From Candidatus Magasanikbacteria bacterium RIFOXYC2_FULL_42_28 (GTDB taxonomy: Bacteria; Patescibacteria; ABY1; Magasanikbacterales; GWA2-37-8), in NCBI GenBank assembly GCA_001784435.1, contig MFQZ01000001.1, positions 186,001-250,000 on the forward strand: 64,000 bases of DNA. Reading direction: 5' to 3'. The notes below the pieces were generated by a model, which did no database searches, was not told the DNA's origin, and was given only the letters and a program-made list of their open reading frames with translations. This document shows positions 18,811 to 26,737 of the stretch, one piece after another. Each line of letters opens with the position of its first letter. Positions within the stretch are counted from its first letter, which is position 1. Made by a program: the position numbers and the translations under genes.

Positions 18811-19359
18811 TTACTCGCGACAGGCGAACCGAGCGCCGCCGCGCCAGTCGCAGCCGAGCCAGCTGAAACGGAGCACCCAGCGGTCGCCGTGCCAGCGGAG
18901 GCAGGCCACGCGCCGGAGGCCGTCGGAATCGCACAGAACCGTGCCAGCGAGGGGGATGTAGAATCCCCGGAACTCGGCCGACAACTTGTCCTGCTCGGCC
19001 AGGATCCGCTGGCCGTCGGCGAGGCCGAGATTGGCCCCCATGCTCACCGCGCGGCGACGCATCTCGTCGCCGGCGATGCCCGACTCCCCAGCCTTGAGGA
19101 AGGCGCGGGGACGGAGCGACGCCACGTCGAACTGCGACGCGACGACGTCCTCCACCACCGTCCAGTCGGTGGGGACGAGGCCGGTGGCGAGGGCCGGAGA
19201 CTTCACGCCGACGACCAGCGTCTTGACGCCGGCCCAGAACTCCTTGGAAGTAAGGACGTTCTGCACGTCCTCAATGTTGAACTCGAGCGACTTGAACAAG
19301 CCGCCCATCAACTTCGCAAATTCGCGAAGCTGGCCAGACGTGAACCGTTTCGCGGCCAT
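18811..19359 (-). CDS. GC-rich orphan protein of 182 residues
   Basis: I do not recognise the family. I chose ATG at 19359 (MAAKRFTSGQLREFAKLMGG) because an AAGGAG ribosome binding site lies nine bases upstream; a longer frame starts at 19395. The N-terminal half looks helical. The C-terminal third is rich in Trp, Arg and Gly (CLRWHGDRWVLRFSWLGCDW). The gene is strikingly richer in G+C than everything around it. It has its own TTGACA/TATATA promoter and a GC-rich terminator, so it is an independent unit, probably acquired. No catalytic motif is visible. Confidence 0.7.
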   Translation of the reverse strand: MAAKRFTSGQLREFAKLMGGLFKSLEFNIEDVQNVLTSKEFWAGVKTLVVGVKSPALATGLVPTDWTVVEDVVASQFDVASLRPRAFLKAGESGIAGDEMRRRAVSMGANLGLADGQRILAEQDKLSAEFRGFYIPLAGTVLCDSDGLRRVACLRWHGDRWVLRFSWLGCDWRGGARFACRE

Positions 19360-19432
19360 CGTCTTGCTCCTTGCCATGCAGTTTGCCTTTGCCAAGCGAT
19401 ATGCTCGGTTGGGGTTTACCGCGAACTATGTG

Positions 19433-19462
19433 TATATAAGCATAAATTTAGGTAAATGTCAA
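19433..19462 (-). promoter_or_regulatory. promoter of the 182-residue GC-rich orphan
   Basis: Minus-strand TTGACA (19457-19462), 18-nt spacer, TATATA (19433-19438). Confidence 0.75.
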
Positions 19463-19518
19463 TATTAAAAAATAAAAACACCGCGCGAATATGGCGAAGC
19501 GTTTAAAAATGATTACCC

Positions 19519-20343
19519 TTAATTTTTAATTTTCAAAAAATTCTTGCCCGACACAATCGGCCGGCCAATCTTTCTTTCAATTTGTTTTCTGGTCGTCCCC
19601 GCGATTTGCCCGCCCACCCGCGCGTCATCTTTTAATCTTGGCACACCCTTCGTATCTTTGGTGCGATGAATTTCGGTCGTGGTCCTTTCTCCCAACATCG
19701 TCAAAATCAATTCAAAATCATCCATGTGATCGCGCAAATTGTGTTTTTTTAACCCTTTTAATTTTTTATATTCCGCCGGCGTTACGCCAAAAGTCGCCTT
19801 AGAAATTTCCGCTGTTAAAATTTCATAATCTTTTTCTTCTTGCGCCCCGCGCTTTTGCCATTCGTCGGTTAATTCTTCGCGCACGGCAATCCCACGCATC
19901 CTTTTTTCTATCCAATCTTCCGGATAGCCCTTTAATTTGTACAATAATTTTGTGCGCTTAGTCGCCAACTCCGGATTTTCAATTTCTTGGACGCGTTCGT
20001 AACCAACTTTGGCGAGCCAACGCTTAAACGGTTCGGCTTTGGGCGAGGGAATGGATTGGATAATACGAAAAATTCCTTCAGTATCAGCGCAGTCGGTTTC
20101 GTACTTTTTACCATCACTGGCCTCTAATTTCAGTTGTAGACAAATTGTCGACAACTCAACTTTTTCCTCATCTTTAAGACGAATTTTCATTTTATACCAA
20201 TAATCGCGAGGATTAACACTGTCCGTTAATGCCTCAACAACATCAATAACCGAAAACCACCATTCTTTATTAAACAATGTTCTCCGTATCATTTTGCCCT
20301 TAAACAAAGCAATACCATTATTTTGGCTTGAAATATCCCCCAT
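19519..20343 (-). CDS. BRO-N (phage antirepressor-like) domain protein
   Basis: 274 residues. The N-terminal ~110 match a BRO-N domain: GKMIRRTLFNKEWWFSVIDV, VEALTDSVNPRDYWYKMK, then TDCADTEGIFRIIQSIPSP and KRWLAKVGYERVQEIENP. BRO-N domains bind DNA and occur in phage antirepressors. The C-terminal half carries AEISKATFGVTPAEYKKLKG and ends in GRPIVSGKNFLKIKN, as in chromosomal BRO-N proteins related to DinD. It has a strong shared promoter at 20373-20401. No other phage gene is nearby, so it is probably a domesticated regulator or accessory gene. Confidence 0.88.
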   Translation of the reverse strand: MGDISSQNNGIALFKGKMIRRTLFNKEWWFSVIDVVEALTDSVNPRDYWYKMKIRLKDEEKVELSTICLQLKLEASDGKKYETDCADTEGIFRIIQSIPSPKAEPFKRWLAKVGYERVQEIENPELATKRTKLLYKLKGYPEDWIEKRMRGIAVREELTDEWQKRGAQEEKDYEILTAEISKATFGVTPAEYKKLKGLKKHNLRDHMDDFELILTMLGERTTTEIHRTKDTKGVPRLKDDARVGGQIAGTTRKQIERKIGRPIVSGKNFLKIKN

Positions 20344-20372
20344 ATTTCTATAATTAAAAATAAAGTGCTATA

Positions 20373-20401
20373 ATTATACCACAATCTAAAAACTCAATCA
20401 A
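20373..20401 (-). promoter_or_regulatory. promoter of the BRO-N gene with shared spacer sequence
   Basis: Minus-strand TTGATT, 17-nt spacer, TATAAT, extended -10 TGTGGTATAAT. The block nearly repeats the smc promoter block. Confidence 0.85.
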
Positions 20402-20433
20402 ATAAAAACGCCTCGCAAATGGCGCGAAGCGTT
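20401..20433 (-). terminator. terminator of the 98-residue gene
   Basis: AACGCTTCGC/GCGAGGCGTT followed by TTTTTATTTG on the minus strand; the tail runs straight into the BRO-N promoter. Confidence 0.75.
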
Positions 20434-20471
20434 GATTGTGACGCGGACAATCCACTGCTATGCGATGTAAT

Positions 20472-20768
20472 TCATTTAGTTTTTTTGAAGAATCTAAACT
20501 CCGGCAATTCTACGGGCTCTTCTCCCAATTCTTTTTTTCCACCCAGCTCTCGTCGGAGTGCGAAAATTATAGATGCTTTAATTCCTTCGGTAACTTTTAC
20601 GTTTGCTCCAGTTTCTGCGTCCACGCACTCTGTGATTTCATCGACCTCTATGTCGTGGGTTGGCCCCGATGCCTCAGGATCTCTATTTAATTGATCTTCG
20701 GAGTAGTCCCAATCTACATACGCAGTTAGCTCCCGCCCGTCATGCTCGAAGTTTATTTTGTGGCTCAT
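20472..20768 (-). CDS. small acidic protein of unknown function
   Basis: 98 residues, starting MSHKINFEHDGRELTAYVDW. I do not recognise it. It is acidic in the middle (HDIEVDEITECVDAETGANV) with a basic end (FRFFKKTK). No signal peptide or membrane segment is seen, so it is probably cytoplasmic. It has its own extended -10 box (GGTGGTATAAT at 20816-20826) and a terminator, so it forms a single-gene unit. Confidence 0.65.
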   Translation of the reverse strand: MSHKINFEHDGRELTAYVDWDYSEDQLNRDPEASGPTHDIEVDEITECVDAETGANVKVTEGIKASIIFALRRELGGKKELGEEPVELPEFRFFKKTK

Positions 20769-20884
20769 AAATTTTACGTTAAAAAAAATAAATGAATTAT
20801 ATTTTTTACCCTGATATTATACCACCAAATATCTACCAAGGGAATAGCCGATTATAAAGTAAACCTGCGATAATGTCAAGATGC

Positions 20885-20913
20885 TTGACAACCGCCGACA
20901 ATAGGTATATAAT
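20885..20913 (+). promoter_or_regulatory. promoter of the plus-strand nrnA-like/clpP unit
   Basis: TTGACA (20885-20890), 17-nt spacer, TATAAT (20908-20913). The 5' leader of ~130 nt contains AT-rich inverted repeats (20932-21035). Confidence 0.85.
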
Positions 20914-20931
20914 CACCTGTTATATAAATAT

Positions 20932-21035
20932 CAAAATGAAAATATCAAAAATCAAAATTTTAGTGTCGCTTCGCGACCGATTACACTAATTTTACATTTT
21001 ACACTGTCATTTTCCATTTTGATTTTTACATTTTA
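20932..21035. repeat. AT-rich inverted repeat with a GTCGCTTCGCGAC centre
   Basis: TCAAAATGAAAATATC-type units on one side and CATTTTGATTTTTACATTTT on the other flank a small GC hairpin. It lies in the leader of the nrnA-like gene. Confidence 0.6.
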
Positions 21036-21046
21036 AATTCACTACC

Positions 21047-22003
21047 GTGCAAACAATCGCCAAACAAATATACAGCCGGCTCCTGTCGGCCAATAAAATC
21101 CTCATCGTCTCGCACCAAAATCCGGACGGCGATACTTTGGGCGCGGGCACCGGACTTTTGGAAACTTTAAAAAACGCGGGCAAATCGGCGCGCCTTTTTT
21201 GCGCCACGCCCGCGCCGGCCAAATTTAATTATCTTCCCCATCACGACACTATCACTTCCGACCCGAGTGTATTTACCGACACAGACGTGGATACGGTCGT
21301 TGTGCTGGACTCCGGCGACTTGCGCTATGCCGGCGTGCATCATCATTTATATAACCACCGCGCTGAAATTATCAATATTGACCACCACCCGACCAACGAA
21401 AACTACGGCGCGTATAATTTAGTGCGCACGGACTATTCATCCACTTCGGAAATTATTTTCCATTTTTTGCGTTTCAATGGCGCGCGCTTAAATCATTTAT
21501 CCGCCACCGCCCTACTCACTGGCATTATCACCGACACCGATAATTTCACCAACGCCGCAACCAGTGCCCGCGCTATGGCCGTTGCTTCGGAATTAATCGC
21601 CACCGGCGCCAATTTAAATTTAATTAACGCCCGCACAGTCCAAAACAAAACCGTCGGCAGTTTGCGTTTGTGGGGATTGGTGTTGTCACGCTTGGTCAAA
21701 CACTCCGATGACCTGGCCTCTACTTATGTCAAGAATGAAGATTGGAAAAATCACGATGTGCCCGAAAGTGAAGCCGAAGGCATTGCGAATTTTTTAAATA
21801 ATTTAGACAGCGCCAAGGCCGCCTTAATTTTAAAAGAAACCCCCGACGGCAAAATCAAAGGCAGTTTTCGCACCACCCGCGATGATACCGATGTGGCGGC
21901 GATGGCCAAACGTTTGGGTGGTGGTGGGCATAAAAAAGCGGCGGGGTTTACAGTAGAGGGGACGGTTGAGAGTGTGTTAGCGCGAATTTTGACAAATACA
22001 TAA
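21047..22003 (+). CDS. DHH/DHHA1 phosphoesterase (NrnA-like oligoribonuclease / pAp phosphatase)
   Basis: 318 residues, GTG start at 21047. All DHH family motifs are intact: SHQNPDGDTLGAG (motif I), VVLDSGDL (II), INIDHHPTNENYGAYNLV (DHH, III), ITDTDNF (IV), and the C-terminal GGGGHKKAAGF of DHHA1. NrnA degrades 2-5 nt RNAs and dephosphorylates pAp. A second, degenerate DHH protein is encoded at 44051-45193. It is first gene of a unit with clpP. Confidence 0.93.
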   Translation: MQTIAKQIYSRLLSANKILIVSHQNPDGDTLGAGTGLLETLKNAGKSARLFCATPAPAKFNYLPHHDTITSDPSVFTDTDVDTVVVLDSGDLRYAGVHHHLYNHRAEIINIDHHPTNENYGAYNLVRTDYSSTSEIIFHFLRFNGARLNHLSATALLTGIITDTDNFTNAATSARAMAVASELIATGANLNLINARTVQNKTVGSLRLWGLVLSRLVKHSDDLASTYVKNEDWKNHDVPESEAEGIANFLNNLDSAKAALILKETPDGKIKGSFRTTRDDTDVAAMAKRLGGGGHKKAAGFTVEGTVESVLARILTNT

Positions 22004-22026
22004 ATAGTTGATAAAATATACTTAAT

Positions 22027-22140
22027 AAATGTCAAAATCCAAATTTCCAATTTCCAATCAAATCCTAATATCAAATGTCAAAATTTGAACTTTGGACTTT
22101 GAAATTGATTTGACATTGGAAATTTGACATTTGAAATTAA
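22027..22140. repeat. AT-rich inverted repeat, family A, before clpP
   Basis: CAAATTTCCAATTTCCAATC on the left and its inverse TTGATTTGACATTGGAAATT on the right, right up to the clpP start. Confidence 0.85.
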
Positions 22141-22144
22141 CATT

Positions 22145-22729
22145 ATGAACTCCCAAATCCTCATCCCCACCGTCATCGAAAAATCCTCTATGGGCGAACG
22201 CGCCTATGACATTTATTCGCGTCTACTTTTGGATCGCATAATTTTCTTAGGCCAAGCCATTGACGACCATGTCGCCAACATCGTCATCGCCCAACTATTA
22301 TTTTTAGAAAACCAATCGCCGGAAAAAGATATTAAATTATATATCAATTCCCCGGGCGGATCCGTTACGGCCGGCCTCGCGATTTACGACACCATGCAAT
22401 ATATCAAACCAGATGTGTCTACCATTTGCGTGGGTATGGCGGCGTCAATGGGCGCGGTCTTACTTGCCGCCGGCGCCAAAGGCAAACGATTGGCTCTCCC
22501 CAATTCCGAAATTATGATTCACCAAGTAATGGGCGGAATGGAAGGCCAGGCCTCGGACATCAAAATCCACGCCGAAAGAATTTTAAAAACCAAAGACAGT
22601 TTAAATAAAATTTTAGTCAAACACACGGGCAAAGACTTGGCGACAGTGGAAAATGACACCGACCGTGATCACTTTTTGAGCGCTTTGGAAGCAAAAAATT
22701 ACGGTTTAATTGATAAGGTGATTGAATAA
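22145..22729 (+). CDS. clpP: ATP-dependent Clp protease proteolytic subunit
   Basis: 194 residues from ATG at 22145 (MNSQILIPTVIEKS, the family's normal start); seven codons further upstream are repeat sequence. ClpP forms the tetradecameric serine protease chamber fed by ClpX or ClpC. Seen: YINSPGGSVTAGLAIYDTMQ, catalytic Ser in CVGMAASMGAVLLAAG, catalytic His in NSEIMIHQVMGG, and the catalytic Asp region RDHFLSALEAKNYGLIDKV. No propeptide is evident. Confidence 0.96.
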   Translation: MNSQILIPTVIEKSSMGERAYDIYSRLLLDRIIFLGQAIDDHVANIVIAQLLFLENQSPEKDIKLYINSPGGSVTAGLAIYDTMQYIKPDVSTICVGMAASMGAVLLAAGAKGKRLALPNSEIMIHQVMGGMEGQASDIKIHAERILKTKDSLNKILVKHTGKDLATVENDTDRDHFLSALEAKNYGLIDKVIE

Positions 22730-22735
22730 AATTAT

Positions 22736-22960
22736 ATGTCCGGAAAAAATAACCTTGGACGTCTATCTGAATTGGCTGAAGAATTAAGGCGACCACCCAG
22801 CGAGCAAGCCGGTGACACTTGGGAGGACGGCACAAACATAGATTGGGGTGAATTAACAGCTGAAAACGACAAGTTAATGGCAAGTTTAAGAAAACGAGCG
22901 GAAAATGGCGACGAAGAAGCACGGCAGACATTGGAAGATTTTTATAAGAACCTACCATAA
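22736..22960 (+). CDS. small hypothetical protein downstream of clpP
   Basis: 74 residues, beginning 6 nt after the clpP stop and followed by a terminator, so it is probably translated from the same mRNA. It is hydrophilic and mainly acidic (GDTWEDGTNIDWGELTAEND), with a Lys/Arg-rich helix (MASLRKRAENGDEEARQTLE). No family recognised. Its position suggests a link to proteolysis but that is only context. Confidence 0.65.
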   Translation: MSGKNNLGRLSELAEELRRPPSEQAGDTWEDGTNIDWGELTAENDKLMASLRKRAENGDEEARQTLEDFYKNLP

Positions 22961-22966
22961 GCATAG

Positions 22967-23000
22967 CAATCATTCCGACTAAGTTGGGATGATTTTTATT
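22967..23000 (+). terminator. clpP-unit terminator
   Basis: AATCATTCCGACT / AGTTGGGATGATT with G-U pairs, followed by TTTATTTT. Confidence 0.75.
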
Positions 23001-23055
23001 TTCGCTTATTTTAGCCAAAAAAAGGCAATTATCCACCTTGTCAAGGGTGCAGGTC

Positions 23056-23084
23056 TTGACAAAACCTTAAAAATGTGCTATACT
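23056..23084 (+). promoter_or_regulatory. promoter of the ~285 nt structured RNA
   Basis: TTGACA (23056-23061), 17-nt spacer, TATACT (23079-23084). Confidence 0.9.
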
Positions 23085-23090
23085 ATGTAG

Positions 23091-23378
23091 TTGCTGATAA
23101 CAGTGCCGTATTTGAATAAACGGAAGAACTGATAGCAAGAAGTATCCCATTAAATAACATTAACGGCAAGAACTGGATATAGGCGTTTATTCTTTTGAAA
23201 AAGAGCTTAAACGCCCGTATCCACGACAAGCATGGGGATGTGTTGGCGGATAGTACAGGCGCAAGCTCGTCTTCTCCATTAACACATCTTCTTGGATGCG
23301 GACTATTCCCACTGACTTTGTCGGCGGGAGCAAAAAAAACACCACGAACCCAATCAGGTTCGTGGTTTTATATTATTT
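23091..23378 (+). ncRNA. stand-alone structured RNA of ~285 nt, family not recognised
   Basis: A consensus promoter precedes it and a strong terminator (23341-23366, ACCACGAACC/GGTTCGTGGT plus T-rich tail) ends it. There is no plausible protein. Local pairing is extensive: TTGCT/AGCAA closing CAGT/ACTG and CCGT/ACGG (about 23090-23140); a long hairpin GGATA, GGCGTTTA and TCTTTT with GAAA loop (about 23174-23222); and ATGTGTT/AACACAT within GCAT/ATGC (about 23232-23299). CAGTG near 23110 could pair with CACTG near 23309. I found no tmRNA, RNase P or SRP RNA signatures; a divergent 6S-like RNA cannot be excluded. Confidence 0.75.
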
Positions 23379-23379
23379 T

Positions 23380-23506
23380 TTTAAACACTAAATACTAAAC
23401 CCTAAATTCTAAACAAATTCAAAATCCAAATGTCCAAAAGTAATTGATTTGAATTTTTAAAATTTGAATTTGTTTAGAATTTAGTATTTAGAGTTTAGAA
23501 TTTTTA
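23380..23506. repeat. intergenic inverted repeat, family E (CTAAAT-type units)
   Basis: Units such as ACTAAATACTAAACCCTAAA on the left and TTAGTATTTAGAGTTTAGAA on the right. The same units flank gpmI genes (48482-48600) and occur inside the 16S helix 39 extension. Confidence 0.85.
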
Positions 23507-25462
23507 CTCTACGGCCGGCTCCGTGCTCAAAACAGTAGCCGGCGAACTACCACCACTAACTCCAATTGTTGTGCTACTTGTCGCCCCCACCAAACATATC
23601 TGAGGTAAAGCTCGATAAAAACTTTCAAACACGCGATCAATTTTTTCGCCTGCCGGGGTAATGCGACTATATTCAAAACTCGCGACCGCGCCTTTATACG
23701 CGCCTTGGCAGGTCTCCACGCCCGGTTTTAAATTTTCCGTATAAGTGATTTGTTTTGCTCCCGGCGAAATCCATTTGCTTACGATTGGATGCGTGTACCA
23801 ACCTTTGCGTCCGTCTAATTTTCCCCATAACGTAAAAACCAATTCCATTTTTTTATAATCCGCTTCCGCTTGTAAAAGCAAATATCCACCCGTATCATTT
23901 AAAAATTTCAAATCCAAAGACGGCTCATACAAAGTGGCGTCTGTTCCCGGATTGCCATTGACCGGATCGGCGTAATAACTGACGACCAAAGAATGATTGC
24001 GCCGTTGGGTGATATCCATTCCCGAATTCATCGCCATCCGAAACATCGTCGTGCCGATTTGACACATCCCCCCACCCACCTCCGCTTTTATTTCATTGCC
24101 TTTGATAACCAATTCCGGCAGGTAGCCATTTTCTTCAGTATAAGGACTGGAATATTTATTGGTAGAAAAATCTTCACCCGGTTTTATCAAAATCCCATTT
24201 AATAATTTGACGGCATTGGCAATATTTTTAATCCGATTGGTATGACTGCCGACAAACGATGACACGCCCACGCCAATCACCCCTTCAATTCCCAAATCAT
24301 TTAAGCTGGCCATCTGCACTTTTGGTTCCGCCACGGCAACGGTTAGGCCCACGGTTTTACTCAAACTGGCCGGATGATAATTACGCTCCTCAAACGCCTT
24401 GGCCAAATCCGTATAAGTTTTTTCTAAATCAATTCGCAATCCGACCGCGCTGGCCTGGAATTCTTTTACTTTATCATTTTCCATCACAAACTTGGCATCA
24501 CGCGCCGGCACGTCCACGTCTTGGCGCTGTTGTTCCAAATATTCACCCATTTTTCCGCTATCCAAAGAAAAAATAATCACACCACTCGCGTCTTTTTTCA
24601 AGCGCAACCATTCCCCCATTTGCGTGGCAGTAATTACCCACTCTCGGCGCGCTTTGGTCTGCGGGGCAATATAATTTAACGATAGATTACCGTAATTCAA
24701 AATTTCCGAAACGCGGGGCGCGACCGCTTGCGCGTCTTTTAAAGTAATTGCCGGGTCAAAATATTTCGCTTCCAATTTAATCGTGTTAAAACGCAATTGT
24801 CCTAAATCAGTTTTTATTTGGTTGATTATCACCGGAATATCAAAATTTTGTCCGGCCATTTCCGGAATTATTTCCATCTGTCCCGTCGGCCAATCGTGAA
24901 ACACCACACCGGCATCGCGCGGATCATCGGATAATTTTTTTAAATTGTCGCGCAAAATTTCCGTAGCGGACAAATCATTGATAACCACGGGCGCGACCAA
25001 TACCACTTTTTTAAAACGTAAAAATAACGGGTAAAATAATTTTTCATACCACGCCCCGGCGCGACCGACACCCAAAGATAAATCAACCAAACTGTCGCCG
25101 TCAAACGCCAATATTTCCGCGACCGTATCGCTGTCTGAAACCGTGTTGATTTTAAAAGACATATCGGCGCGCGCGGTGTGAGCGTCAAACGCCACCCCCT
25201 CTTTGGCCAAGCGATCATTCAAATCTTCAATAAATTTTTTAACTTCCGCACCGGTGCTTCCACCCAAATGGTACGATCCGACCGAAACCCCCGGATAAAC
25301 TTCGTCTTGATAAATTGAGACATACGCGGCGCTCGCGCCAAACACAACAGCAATAAACACCGCGACAATTAACAAAAAAACACCGGCGAATTTAAAAATT
25401 CTCCGACCACGCGTGGGTGGTGTTGATAACAAAGGAGTTAAATTTTCTAGAATATCTGACAT
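23504..25462 (-). CDS. VanW-family cell-envelope protein
   Basis: 652 residues. A membrane anchor lies at about residues 25-48, then an extracytoplasmic region with a peptidoglycan-binding-like repeat of the YoaR/VanW type (YPGVSVGSYHLGGSTGAEVK near residue 60). The VanW domain follows near 420-560: KPGEDFSTNKYSSPYTEENG, GGGMCQIGTTMFRMAMNSGM and RRNHSLVVSYY. VanW proteins are linked to envelope and glycopeptide response but their biochemical role is unknown. The tail is Ser/Thr/Ala-rich. It is followed upstream by hsp20 with a 5-nt gap. Confidence 0.92.
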   Translation of the reverse strand: MSDILENLTPLLSTPPTRGRRIFKFAGVFLLIVAVFIAVVFGASAAYVSIYQDEVYPGVSVGSYHLGGSTGAEVKKFIEDLNDRLAKEGVAFDAHTARADMSFKINTVSDSDTVAEILAFDGDSLVDLSLGVGRAGAWYEKLFYPLFLRFKKVVLVAPVVINDLSATEILRDNLKKLSDDPRDAGVVFHDWPTGQMEIIPEMAGQNFDIPVIINQIKTDLGQLRFNTIKLEAKYFDPAITLKDAQAVAPRVSEILNYGNLSLNYIAPQTKARREWVITATQMGEWLRLKKDASGVIIFSLDSGKMGEYLEQQRQDVDVPARDAKFVMENDKVKEFQASAVGLRIDLEKTYTDLAKAFEERNYHPASLSKTVGLTVAVAEPKVQMASLNDLGIEGVIGVGVSSFVGSHTNRIKNIANAVKLLNGILIKPGEDFSTNKYSSPYTEENGYLPELVIKGNEIKAEVGGGMCQIGTTMFRMAMNSGMDITQRRNHSLVVSYYADPVNGNPGTDATLYEPSLDLKFLNDTGGYLLLQAEADYKKMELVFTLWGKLDGRKGWYTHPIVSKWISPGAKQITYTENLKPGVETCQGAYKGAVASFEYSRITPAGEKIDRVFESFYRALPQICLVGATSSTTIGVSGGSSPATVLSTEPAVE

Positions 25463-25467
25463 AAAAA

Positions 25468-25899
25468 TTATTCTTCCACCACAAAAATTGGTATCTTATT
25501 ATCCGCTTGTTTTTTTGGTAAACGCACTGTTAATACACCGTTACGATATTCGGCTTTGGCAAATTCCGGCGCGACATCGGTCGGCAACACAATCGTGCGA
25601 GAAAATTTTCCCCAATAACATTCTTCATAAAAATGTTCCGCGCCATTTGGAATTGGCGTGGCACGTTCACCTCGAATTGTTAAAACATCGTTATGTAAAT
25701 GCAATTCTACTTTATCGGGAGTGGCACCCGCCATCGTAGCAACAATGATTAACTCTTCGGCGGTTTGCGCCACATCAATTGATAATTGCCCTTCAGATTC
25801 ATGGCGTGCGCCCGACGGCGCGAGTTGCGCTGCTAATTCAATCCCCTCCTCCATTGGCACATTATCTGATAAAAATACCGATTGATTGTTAGTGAACAT
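25468..25899 (-). CDS. small heat shock protein (Hsp20/alpha-crystallin)
   Basis: 143 residues. The alpha-crystallin domain runs from about residue 43 (LSIDVAQTAEELIIVATMAG) to FAKAEYRNGVLTVRLPKKQ with the conserved A-x-x-x-N-G-V-L motif. The short C-terminal tail NKIPIFVVEE has the I-x-I/V anchoring motif. It is an ATP-independent holdase chaperone. It sits between pyrH and the VanW-like gene in one strand run. No heat-shock operator (CIRCE) is seen. Confidence 0.93.
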   Translation of the reverse strand: MFTNNQSVFLSDNVPMEEGIELAAQLAPSGARHESEGQLSIDVAQTAEELIIVATMAGATPDKVELHLHNDVLTIRGERATPIPNGAEHFYEECYWGKFSRTIVLPTDVAPEFAKAEYRNGVLTVRLPKKQADNKIPIFVVEE

Positions 25900-25907
25900 A
25901 TAATTAA

Positions 25908-26597
25908 TTATTCTACGATTGTCCCTTTAAATTTTTCATTTTTAATCGCTTGGCGCGCGCTGGCTAAATCCGTGCCTTTGACAAATTTCAAAGTAATCCC
26001 TAAACGTGTTCCTAATTTGGTCGCGATCGGATCAAACGGCACGTGCGCGCCCGGCGACCAGGTGGTGCCGACAATTTTTTGCAAATCTTTCCAATTCATT
26101 GTTTCAATTTTTTTTGCGCCCGGCAATTCTGGGTCGCGATCATAAACATAATCAACATTGGATAAATTAATTACTGTGTCCGCGCCAAAATTTTCGGCCA
26201 AGCGGACCGCGTCATCATCGGTTGATCGCCCCGGCTTCCAACCACCGGCCATTAAAATCGGTTTGTTCCATTTTATTTTTTTAGTGGGATCAACAATGAT
26301 TTCCGGATAGGCCAAACTGCCAAAAATCACTTTCATAAAATTAGCATTGAGCCAGGTGGCATAAATTCCAACCCAATCCATTGCCGTACCCGATAATCCG
26401 ACCGCTCTCTGCCCCGCGTTTTGATACGCGCGCGCGGTTGTGCCCCCACCGCAAACAATAATAAACCGATAGCCATTTTTAATTAATTTAAAAATCATGC
26501 CCAGAAATTTTTTAATAAAAATAGCATCCACTCCGCCGGCTGGCGCGATTAAAGATCCGCCCAATGATAAAACAACTATCTCACTTTTGCTTGCCAT
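25908..26597 (-). CDS. pyrH: UMP kinase (archaeal-like)
   Basis: 229 residues, amino-acid kinase fold. It phosphorylates UMP to UDP. Motifs: VLSLGGSLIAPAGGVD, IIVCGGGTTARAYQNAGQ, MAGGWKPGRSTDDDAVRLAE and INLSNVDYVYDRDPELPGAK. The KPGRSTDDDA loop and short length resemble the archaeal-type UMP kinase more than E. coli PyrH. It overlaps the 3' end of a small basic ORF by 17 nt, pointing to translational coupling. Confidence 0.9.
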   Translation of the reverse strand: MASKSEIVVLSLGGSLIAPAGGVDAIFIKKFLGMIFKLIKNGYRFIIVCGGGTTARAYQNAGQRAVGLSGTAMDWVGIYATWLNANFMKVIFGSLAYPEIIVDPTKKIKWNKPILMAGGWKPGRSTDDDAVRLAENFGADTVINLSNVDYVYDRDPELPGAKKIETMNWKDLQKIVGTTWSPGAHVPFDPIATKLGTRLGITLKFVKGTDLASARQAIKNEKFKGTIVE

Positions 26598-26727
26598 ATT
26601 TTAAACTATTTTCAAAATTTATATTTTGTTTAACCGGCTTTTCAAACGGGCGCAACGCCAGACGTCGACTCGGAGTGCGATAAGCGGTCTTGCCTTTTTG
26701 CGCGCGATTGGATGAATAATTTTTCAC
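26581..26727 (-). CDS. small basic protein overlapping pyrH
   Basis: I found this 48-residue frame by eye: GTG at 26727, stop TGA at 26581-26583 inside the pyrH start. It begins with Lys-Asn-Tyr-Ser-Ser and continues NRAQKGKTAYRTPSRRLALR, then a less basic tail. The sequence is richer in G+C than true intergenic DNA in the window, consistent with coding. No ribosome binding site is visible and no family is recognised. Its basic character suggests nucleic-acid or ribosome binding, but that is only inference. Confidence 0.45.
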   Translation of the reverse strand: MKNYSSNRAQKGKTAYRTPSRRLALRPFEKPVKQNINFENSLKYGKQK

Positions 26728-26737
26728 ACTGGTTAAA

